From: a bacterium
GTDB taxonomy: Bacteria > Patescibacteriota > Minisyncoccia > UBA6257 > 2-01-FULL-56-20
DNA length: 6,606 nt
Assembly (NCBI GenBank): GCA_021813155.1
Contig: JAKALK010000042.1
Span: 1,529 to 8,134, forward strand
Direction: 5' to 3'
In this document: positions 1-5,100 of the stretch, one piece after another
Layout of the letters: each line of letters begins with the position of its first letter
How positions within the stretch are numbered: the first letter of the stretch is position 1
Program-made: the position numbers and the translations under genes
The notes under the pieces: generated by a model
What the model was told of the DNA's origin: nothing
The model's database searches: none
What the model saw: only the letters and a program-made list of their open reading frames with translations

Positions 1-320
1 TTTATCTCTTCTCCAAGATTGCCAAAAAACTTTACGACTGGAGTAGCGATTTCCTCGATATGCTTATCGGAATAAATTGCGCCGATTGAAAGTTTATGCG
101 CTTTCGTGTCGAGATTAATGCCGTTTTCTTTTAGTAAGATACCTAAAAGGCGCTTTTTCATAATCATATAGTCAGCGCCGTTTTCCCTTAGGGTAGCTCT
201 TAATTTTCTTAGGTCGTTCACTTTGATTCGGCCGAAGTCGGTTAAAATTAAAGTCCGGCTTTTTTCGAGCAGTTTTTTGGCCTTCGTAATTTCAGTTTGC
301 TTTTGTTGTTTTGTCTTCAT
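1..320 (-). CDS. rplJ: Ribosomal protein uL10, N-terminal part (cut by window edge)
   Basis: This is the N-terminal 106 codons of large-subunit ribosomal protein L10, which anchors the L7/L12 stalk on 23S rRNA and helps recruit translation GTPases. The frame is open from ATG at 318-320 to the window edge, with no stop. The protein begins MKTKQQKQTEI and has the family's N-terminal pattern: a helix rich in Lys and Glu, then a strand (RTLILTDFGRIKV), a helix (NDLRKLRATLRENGADY) and the MKKRLL segment. The identification is strengthened by the L10 leader RNA directly upstream. No Shine-Dalgarno sequence precedes the ATG; the 14 bases before it are the U-tract and tail of an attenuator hairpin. 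The rest of rplJ and probably rplL should lie beyond position 1. Upstream frame-compatible codons contain no better start. Confidence 0.93.
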   Translation of the reverse strand, partial: MKTKQQKQTEITKAKKLLEKSRTLILTDFGRIKVNDLRKLRATLRENGADYMIMKKRLLGILLKENGINLDTKAHKLSIGAIYSDKHIEEIATPVVKFFGNLGEEI

Positions 321-324
321 AACT

Positions 325-356
325 AAATAAAAAAGCGACCTTTCCCTAAGTGTCGC
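325..356 (-). terminator. Attenuator-type intrinsic terminator in the rplJ leader
   Basis: On the minus strand, GCGAC (356-352) and CTT (350-348) pair with AAG (342-340) and GTCGC (339-335). This gives an 8-bp stem with one bulged A (351) and a 5-nt loop, followed by six T (334-329) and then ATTT. It lies between the L10 leader core and the rplJ start codon, so it can stop transcription before the gene. This is the expected place for the L10-controlled attenuator known in Bacillus subtilis rplJL. Pairing is read directly from the sequence; regulated function is inferred. Confidence 0.8.
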
Positions 357-373
357 GAAAATACCAGAAACTG

Positions 374-448
374 GATTTTCCTCGGTGGGACTTAATGCAA
401 TCCTTCGCTCTTGCGAGCTCAGGACCTGCGGCCCACTGTCTTAGGATT
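374..448 (-). ncRNA. Ribosomal protein L10 leader (autoregulatory RNA)
   Basis: The minus-strand transcript contains the hallmark L10-leader elements in order: CCTAAGACAGTGGG at the 5' side, a capped internal helix, then TTAAGTCCCACCGAGGAAAA at the 3' side. GTGGG pairs with CCCAC to close the structure. Inside it, TCCT-GA-GCTC-GCAA-GAGC-GA-AGGA forms a helix with tandem GA/GA steps and a GCAA tetraloop. In characterised bacteria this RNA mimics the 23S rRNA site of L10(L12)4, and protein binding lowers rplJL expression. Here it is followed by a terminator hairpin, which points to transcription attenuation rather than translational control. Boundaries are approximate and include the assumed transcript start near 448. 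Confidence 0.88.
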
Positions 449-454
449 AGGAAT

Positions 455-482
455 AGTATAGCAAACTGAGGTTTTGTGTCAA
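455..482 (-). promoter_or_regulatory. Sigma70-type promoter of rplJ
   Basis: On the minus strand, a perfect -35 box TTGACA (482-477) is followed by a 16-bp spacer and -10 box TATACT (460-455), preceded by TG at the extended -10 position (TTTGCTATACT). Transcription would start near 448, just at the beginning of the L10 leader. The -35 box overlaps the TGA stop of the upstream membrane-protein gene, so spacing here is extremely tight. Confidence 0.87.
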
Positions 483-811
483 CTCCCGAAGGGCATCACA
501 ATAAAATCTCTAAATAGGAAGACTAAAATCACAAAGAACAAAGTTCCAAATAGAGAAATCTTTGAGTAGTTATCTCTGTGGGTTTTGCCGCCAATTATAA
601 GATACGTGAGTTCATCGATGAATAAACCGAAACCAATTGAGTATATTATGACCGAGTGGATAAGCAAACCAACAAGAATACCAGCAACTCCAAATATATA
701 ATGGTGAGTTCTAAGCTTTCCGATCGTGGGGCTGGGAATTGGAAAAAGAAAAACAAATATGCGAGTGACGAGAATAGTGACTAGGAAAAGCAAGAAAAAT
801 TGTGAGCCCAT
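479..811 (-). CDS. Small integral membrane protein of unknown function
   Basis: This 110-residue, very hydrophobic protein has about four predicted membrane helices by eye: residues 4-23, 38-57, 58-74 and 84-104. I do not recognise a named family. Polar residues stand out inside hydrophobic stretches: THHYIFG with H36 and H37 at the start of helix 2, and GFGLFIDEL with D66 and E67 in helix 3. A paired His and an Asp-Glu in a membrane suggest metal binding or catalysis, but that is inference only. The N-terminus is itself a membrane segment rather than a cleavable signal peptide with a clear cleavage site. No Shine-Dalgarno sequence precedes ATG 809-811. Its TGA stop overlaps the -35 box of the rplJ promoter. 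It sits where secE, nusG, rplK and rplA stand in most bacteria. It is not an obvious SecE, which has one to three helices and a conserved amphipathic segment. Confidence 0.72.
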   Translation of the reverse strand: MGSQFFLLFLVTILVTRIFVFLFPIPSPTIGKLRTHHYIFGVAGILVGLLIHSVIIYSIGFGLFIDELTYLIIGGKTHRDNYSKISLFGTLFFVILVFLFRDFIVMPFGS

Positions 812-819
812 ATAATCAA

Positions 820-850
820 ATTATGGTTTAGGGTTAAAAAGTAACTTCAA
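820..850 (-). promoter_or_regulatory. Weak candidate promoter of the membrane-protein gene
   Basis: On the minus strand, CATAAT (825-820) is a 5/6 match to a -10 box, located 8 nt before the ATG. A poor -35 candidate TTGAAG lies at 850-845 with a long 19-bp spacer. If it is used, the message would be leaderless or nearly so, which fits the lack of a ribosome binding site. The -35 match is weak. Confidence 0.35.
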
Positions 851-1036
851 ATACTTATGTATTCCCCCGTCGCTACGCTCGCTCGGGATTTAGTAAAATC
901 TTACACTCACTCGAATACTCGTGTAGATTTTCTAACAGCGGGAGCGAGGGAAGCAAACGTCGCTCGTATACACTCTCTCCTTCAAAACCCTCGGTTTTGA
1001 ATAATTTCCAACACGGGAGGACATTACCTCCTCCCG
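850..1036. repeat. Non-coding stretch with a cluster of inverted repeats
   Basis: This is the main gene-free region of the window (812-1100, shared with the terminator and a tRNA-like fragment). At least six hairpins lie close together: AATAC/GTATT at 850-863; CCCG/CGGG around 866-887, containing a GCTACGCTCGCTCGGGAT motif that resembles REP-type palindromes; AAAATC-TACAC/GTGTA-GATTTT at 895-931 (11 bp, one bulge); GAGCGA/TCGCTC at 942-965; TTCAAAAC/GTTTTGAA at 981-1001 (8 bp, 5-nt loop); and CGGGAGG/CCTCCCG at 1014-1036 (7 bp). The short reading frames crossing it have no family-like sequence, so I treat it as non-coding. It could be a REP-like cluster, a structured RNA or decayed DNA; the sequence alone does not decide. 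Confidence 0.6.
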
Positions 1037-1048
1037 ACCCCATCTTCT

Positions 1049-1061
1049 GGTTCGATTCCCT
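1049..1061 (+). repeat. 13-nt inverted copy of the tRNA-Trp T-arm
   Basis: GGTTCGATTCCCT on the plus strand is the exact reverse complement of 1112-1124, the T-arm of the minus-strand tRNA-Trp gene. The two copies flank the terminator hairpin. The flanks do not form a T-stem here, so this is not a second tRNA gene. It may be a remnant of a tRNA-derived rearrangement or an extended outer stem. Confidence 0.6.
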
Positions 1062-1100
1062 AAAAAACAAAATTAGCGCCAAATAGGCACCAATTTTGTT
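1062..1100 (-). terminator. Intrinsic terminator after tRNA-Trp
   Basis: On the minus strand, AACAAAATT (1100-1092) pairs with AATTTTGTT (1074-1066). The stem extends upward with GGTGCC/GGCGCT, with two mismatches, to give 13 pairs of 15 around a 5-nt loop, TATTT. The T-run 1067-1062 follows. It begins only 2 nt after the tRNA-Trp discriminator and closes the tRNA/rpmG unit. Confidence 0.8.
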
Positions 1101-1102
1101 TG

Positions 1103-1173
1103 CGGGAGCTGAGGGAATCGAACCCCCGACATCGGTTTTGGAGACCGAAGTTATGCCACTTAACTAAGCTCCC
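1103..1173 (-). tRNA. tRNA-Trp (anticodon CCA)
   Basis: A complete cloverleaf is read on the minus strand. The acceptor is GGGAGCT/AGCTCCC and the D-arm is GTTA-AGTGGCA-TAAC. The anticodon arm TCGGT-CTCCAAA-ACCGA carries anticodon CCA, which reads UGG. The T-arm is GGGGG-TTCGATT-CCCTC with one G-U pair. The discriminator base is G, as expected for bacterial Trp tRNA. The 3' CCA is not encoded (GCAAAC follows the acceptor stem), so it must be added after transcription. It lies 10 nt downstream of rpmG, a widely conserved adjacency. CCA rather than UCA as anticodon agrees with TGA being a stop here. Confidence 0.96.
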
Positions 1174-1183
1174 AAAGAAGCCA

Positions 1184-1351
1184 TTACCTTTTGGCTTCTT
1201 TATGTAAAGTGTGCTTCCTGCATCGAGGACAGTATTTCTTAAGCTCGATTTTACGCTCAACTTTCTTCTTGTTGCGTCGCGAATACATCACCCGCTTACA
1301 GACCGAACACTTTAACCTTATTAGATTGTCCGCTCTTTTTACTTTAGCCAT
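1184..1351 (-). CDS. rpmG: Ribosomal protein bL33, zinc-ribbon (C+) form
   Basis: This is a 55-residue basic protein, the usual length for large-subunit protein L33, which binds near the E site of 23S rRNA. It starts MAKVKRADNLIRLKC and ends KYCPRCRKHTLHKEAKR. Two CxxC pairs (C15/C18 and C41/C44) make it the zinc-binding C+ form rather than the cysteine-free form. The lysine-rich middle (RRNKKKVERKIELKK) and the C-terminal CPRCRKHTLHKE block are diagnostic. Start ATG is 1349-1351 and stop TAA is 1184-1186. There is no Shine-Dalgarno sequence in the 57 nt after tRNA-Thr(GGT). The gene may be expressed by read-through of the tRNA unit or from a candidate promoter just upstream. A reading frame on the opposite strand of this region is only its shadow. 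Confidence 0.96.
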   Translation of the reverse strand: MAKVKRADNLIRLKCSVCKRVMYSRRNKKKVERKIELKKYCPRCRKHTLHKEAKR

Positions 1352-1361
1352 GTTGGGTCAA

Positions 1362-1390
1362 ATGTTAGCTTAAAATGACAAAAATGTAAA
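1362..1390 (-). promoter_or_regulatory. Candidate promoter of rpmG / tRNA-Trp
   Basis: On the minus strand, TTTACA (1390-1385), a 17-bp spacer and TAACAT (1367-1362) match the sigma70 consensus at 4 or more of 6 positions each. The -10 box ends 10 nt before the rpmG ATG, so a transcript from here would be almost leaderless. The region is AT-rich, so a chance match is possible. Confidence 0.4.
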
Positions 1391-1408
1391 TGCATCGTTT
1401 TTTGCTTG

Positions 1409-1480
1409 AGCCGGCGAAGAGAATCGGACTCTTGACCTCTTTCTTACCAAGAAAGCGTTCTACCACTGAACTACGCCGGC
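1409..1480 (-). tRNA. tRNA-Thr (anticodon GGT)
   Basis: The cloverleaf on the minus strand has acceptor GCCGGCG/CGCCGGC, D-arm GTTC-AGTGGTA-GAAC, anticodon arm CTTTC-TTGGTAA-GAAAG with anticodon GGT (reads ACC/ACU), variable AGGTC and T-arm AAGAG-TCCGATT-CTCTT. All stems are fully paired. The T-loop has C at position 55, where nearly all elongator tRNAs have U (pseudouridine). The discriminator is U and CCA is not encoded (TCAAGC follows). It begins 13 nt after the Nudix stop codon. Confidence 0.95.
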
Positions 1481-1493
1481 GATGGATTTAAAG

Positions 1494-1904
1494 CTAACTG
1501 TTTTCAAAGTATTTTTCAAGAGCCTTAAAATAGCCACTGCCGTCGTCTAATTTACGGAAATTGTTTTTGTTGACCCACTTATATTTGGTGTGTTCGTTGC
1601 TGATCTTAACTTCACCGAAGACATATTTACACTTAAAGCCTATTAAAATGGAGTCTTTTTTGTAATTTCGGTGCTCGGGCGGAAATTCAATAAACCACCG
1701 AAAAAACGGAGGTCCAACCTCTATCTCGAGGGCGGTTTCTTCTCGCACTTCTCTTTTTAGAGCTTCATCAAAATCCAACTCCCCCTCTTGGATTTTTCCT
1801 CCAGGAAAATCTAGTCCCAATATCGGATCAAAGATAACTAAAACCTCATCGTTTTTGTTTATAAATGCCTTCTGGCCAAAACAAAAGAATTTATCTTCTG
1901 GCAT
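1494..1904 (-). CDS. Nudix hydrolase
   Basis: This 136-residue single-domain protein is of MutT/Nudix type, a family that hydrolyses nucleoside diphosphates linked to a moiety X (house-cleaning of damaged nucleotides, sugar nucleotides, dinucleotides). The Nudix box lies at about residues 35-60: GGKIQEGE, then REVREETAL. It differs slightly from the consensus: eight rather than seven residues separate E42 from R51, and the usual Gly of EExG is Ala (A58). The metal-binding REVREE core is intact. Substrate cannot be predicted. ATG is 1902-1904 and stop is TAG. The gene is wedged between two tRNA genes on the same strand: 9 nt after the CCA end of tRNA-Thr(TGT) and 13 nt before tRNA-Thr(GGT). 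There is no room for a ribosome binding site except inside the tRNA. tRNA maturation should therefore cut out a short, nearly leaderless mRNA. Confidence 0.93.
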   Translation of the reverse strand: MPEDKFFCFGQKAFINKNDEVLVIFDPILGLDFPGGKIQEGELDFDEALKREVREETALEIEVGPPFFRWFIEFPPEHRNYKKDSILIGFKCKYVFGEVKISNEHTKYKWVNKNNFRKLDDGSGYFKALEKYFENS

Positions 1905-1913
1905 TTTATTTTT

Positions 1914-1988
1914 TGGAGCCGACGGTCGGATTTGAACCGACGACCTACTGTTTACAAAACAGTTGCTCTGCCGCTGAGCTACGTCGGC
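1914..1988 (-). tRNA. tRNA-Thr (anticodon TGT), CCA encoded
   Basis: The minus-strand cloverleaf has acceptor GCCGACG/CGTCGGC, D-arm GCTC-AGCGGCA-GAGC, anticodon arm ACTGT-TTTGTAA-ACAGT with anticodon TGT (reads ACA/ACG), variable AGGTC and T-arm GTCGG-TTCAAAT-CCGAC. The discriminator is U (1917), followed by an encoded CCA (1916-1914), the only one of the three tRNAs here to encode it. It is the first gene of the minus-strand unit, next to a candidate promoter. Confidence 0.96.
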
Positions 1989-1997
1989 GGCAAAAAA

Positions 1998-2026
1998 ATA
2001 GTAACAAAAATGTCTAAATTTGTATA
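1998..2026 (-). promoter_or_regulatory. Candidate promoter of the tRNA-Thr / Nudix / rpmG unit
   Basis: On the minus strand, TATACA (2026-2021), a 17-bp spacer and TACTAT (2003-1998) each match the sigma70 consensus at 4 of 6 positions. The -10 box ends 9 nt before the mature 5' end of tRNA-Thr(TGT). Position is good and box quality is moderate. Confidence 0.5.
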
Positions 2027-2032
2027 CCCCGC

Positions 2033-2074
2033 GGCTAGAAATTTAAAGGCTAAAATACGGCAAAGAGTAGGCTA
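2033..2074 (+). repeat. Three spaced GGCTA direct repeats
   Basis: GGCTA occurs at 2033-2037, 2048-2052 and 2070-2074, each followed by an A-rich stretch (GAAAT, AAAAT, AATTC). They lie between the two divergent candidate promoters. Copies are 15 and 22 nt apart. They could be an operator or chance; nothing in the sequence names a binding protein. Confidence 0.3.
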
Positions 2075-2092
2075 AATTCCATCGCGGTGGAG

Positions 2093-2121
2093 TTTTCAAT
2101 GACAAAACTTTGCCCTATAAT
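2093..2121 (+). promoter_or_regulatory. Promoter of dnaE
   Basis: A perfect -10 box TATAAT (2116-2121) is preceded by a 17-bp spacer and TTTTCA (2093-2098, 4/6 to the -35 consensus). Transcription would start near 2128, only about 4 nt before ATG 2132, so the dnaE message should be leaderless or nearly so. This placement decides the dnaE start codon. Confidence 0.65.
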
Positions 2122-2131
2122 GTCGATATTC

Positions 2132-5100
2132 ATGGGGAAATTTGTACACCTTCATACTCACTCTCATTACTCTCTTCTGGACGGATTGGCCAAAATTGAT
2201 GATCTTCTTGAGCGGACAAAAGAACTAGGAATGGACTCCATTGCGGTCACGGATCACGGGGTCTTGTATGGGGCGATTGAATTTTACAAAAAAGCCAAAA
2301 GAGCAGGCATTAAGCCGATTTTGGGAGTAGAGGCGTATATGGCGCCAAAAAGCCGCTTCGATAAAGAGCCAGGCGAGCGATATTTTCACTTAATTCTGCT
2401 CTGCGAGAATTTGACAGGCTGGAAAAATTTAGTGAAATTGGTTAGCCGCGCCAACTTGGAGGGTTATTACTATAAGCCGAGGATGGATAAAGAGCTCCTC
2501 AAGGAACATCATGAAGGATTGCTTGCGCTTTCTGGGTGCCTCTCTGGTGAGGTGACTCGTCTTTTATTAAATGATAGATATGAAGACGCGAAAAAAGCGG
2601 CGCTAGAATACGAAGAAATTTTCGGAAAAGGAAATTTCTTTCTGGAAATCGGAGATCACCCAAAAATTCCGGACGTGATGAAAGTGCGAAACGAAATTAT
2701 AAAACTTGCAAAAGAAACGGGGCTGCCGCTTGCAGCGACACAGGATATTCATTACGCGCGGCCGGAAGACACCCATTATCATGATATTTTAGTGGCCGTG
2801 CAGACGGGGGCACGACTTACGGACGACGATCGGCTAACTTTAAGCGCGGATGATTTTTCATTGAATTCTCCCGAGGAAATGGCTAATAAATTTAAAGATG
2901 TTCCTGAGGCCGTTTCAAACACGGCGAAAATCGCTGAACGGTGTAACGCTGAATTGGAACTTGGGAAAATTTTGCTCCCCCACTTCCCAAAACCGGATGG
3001 CAAAACAGCTAACCAATATCTTGAAGAATTAATCAATGAGCGGATTGGAAATAGATTTTCGAGTGGGCGGTTAAATCAAATTGTAAAAGATCGGCTCAAG
3101 ATGGAATTGGACGTAATCGAAAAAACCGGCTTCGCGGATTACTTTTTGATTGTTCAGGATTTTATCCAATGGGCGAAACAACACGGAATTGCGGTCGGAC
3201 CAGGCAGGGGCTCAGCGGCAGGCAGTTTGGTTTCTTATATCTTAGGGATTACCGATTTAGACCCGATTGAGTACGGATTGCTTTTCGAAAGATTTTTGAA
3301 TCCGGACAGAATTCAAATGCCGGATGTGGATGTTGATTTCGCCGACACTGGCCGCGATAGGGTTTTGGCTTATGTGAAAGAGAAATACGGCGAAGATCAT
3401 GTGGCACAGATTATCACTTTTGGAACAATGGCGGCGAGGGCTGGAATACGAGACGCAGGGAGAGCGATGGGACTTAGTTATGCTTTCTGCGATCAATTGG
3501 CAAAGCTGATACCCTTTAACGTAAAGCTTGATGAGGCAATTGAAAAAGTTCCGGAACTAAAGGAATTTTACGATAAAAATGAAGACGCTAAGAAAGTTCT
3601 TGAGGCGGCGAAACATTTAGAGGGAGTGGCGAGACATGCGTCAGTCCACGCCTGCGGGACAGTGATCTCGAAAGAACCCCTTATGGAATACCTGCCAGTA
3701 CAACTGGCTCCACAAGATAAAAACAATATTATTACCCAATTTGAAATGCACGCGGTCGAAGACCTAGGATTGCTGAAAATTGATTTTTTGGGGTTGAAAA
3801 ACCTTTCAATTATACAGGATACCGTGCGATTGGTTCAGGAAAAATACGGCGAAAAAATAAATATTTCAGAACTACCACTTGATGATCAAAAAACTTTTGA
3901 ATTACTAAGGGCGGGAGACACCACGGGGGTTTTTCAGCTTGAAGGAAGCGGGATGCGGCGGTATTTAAAAGAACTCGAACCTTCAGAACTTGAAGATATT
4001 ATTGCAATGATTTCGCTGTACCGCCCTGGTACTTTGGATGCGGGGATGGTCCCGCACTACATAGCCCGAAAACTGGGGAGAGAAAAAGTGGTTTATCTTC
4101 ACCCCAAGCTTGAACCAATCCTCAAGAAGACATACGGGATTATGGTGTATCAAGAACAATTAATGGAGGTGGCTCGCGCTTTAGCAGGATTTACTTTTTC
4201 AGAAGCCGACACACTTAGAAAAGCAGTAGGGAAAAAGATAAAATCTCTTCTTCAGGAGCAGGAACAAAAATTGGTTTCAGGAATGATAAAGAACCAAATC
4301 GATCCCAAGCTGGCACATGAGATCTGGCAGTGGTTCGAACCTTTTGCTAGGTACGGTTTTAATCGAAGCCACGCGGCCTGCTACGCCATTATTGGATATC
4401 AGACAGCCTACTTAAAAGCCCATTTTCCTATCGAATTTGCGGCAAGCCTTTTGAACTCGGAAGTTAGCGACATCGACAGGATTGCTTTTCTAATTAATGA
4501 ATCGAAAAAGGATGGCGTAGAAGTGTTGCCACCGGATATAAATAAAAGTTTCGTTAGTTTTACTCCAGAGGAAAATAAAATTAGATTTGGACTACTGGCA
4601 ATTAAAAATGTTGGAGAACAAATTGCTGTTAATATTACAGAAGAGAGAATTCGGGGTGGACTTTTTAAAGACCTTCAAGATTTTTTGGTTAGAATCCAGC
4701 ATAAGGATTTAAATAAAAAATCTTTAGAAAGTTTAATTAAGGGCGGAGTGTTCGATTCCTTAGAAACAGAGAGGAAACAACTTCTCGAGAACTTGGATGA
4801 AATCATTAAATTTAACGCCGCTATAAAAAAATCTGGAGGCTTGAAGGGAAACTCTCTTTTTGGAGCTCAAGTAAATCTAGGCGGGAATTTGAAATTAAAG
4901 GAAGTGATGCCGGCTTCATCCCAAGAGAAATTATCATGGGAAAAAGAACTTTTAGGTTTTTACCTATCGGATCATCCTTTGAGTTCCTATAAGGACAAAA
5001 TAAAGGCCTCGCAAGCCAAATCTATCGCTGAGGCAAAATTAATCAAAAATGAAAATCAAGTTTTCAGAATCGCAGGAGTAATATCAAACATTCAAAGAAT

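Noticed and set aside
1030..1066. A second, plus-strand tRNA ending in GGTTCGATTCCC
   Set aside because: The flanks do not form a T-stem and no acceptor, anticodon or D-arm can be found upstream.
873..1082. Minus-strand 69-codon open frame in the spacer
   Set aside because: It crosses several hairpins and part of the terminator, has no start signal and no domain-like sequence; treated as chance.
1060..1260. Minus-strand 66-codon open frame
   Set aside because: It overlaps tRNA-Trp and the 3' half of rpmG in a different frame; it cannot be a separate gene.
1191..1373. Plus-strand 60-codon open frame
   Set aside because: It is the antisense shadow of rpmG, whose identity is clear.
2084..2090. 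GCGGTGG before the GTG as a ribosome binding site for dnaE
   Set aside because: It is too far from ATG 2132 and lies upstream of the -35 box, so it would not be in the predicted transcript.
2087..2131. GTG 2087 (also ATG 2099 and ATG 2120) as dnaE start
   Set aside because: The TATAAT -10 box lies within this stretch, and DnaE homology begins at the residues after ATG 2132.
2779..3496. Two minus-strand open frames inside dnaE (2779-3036, 3257-3496)
   Set aside because: They lie antisense within conserved DnaE domains and have low-complexity, non-family sequence.
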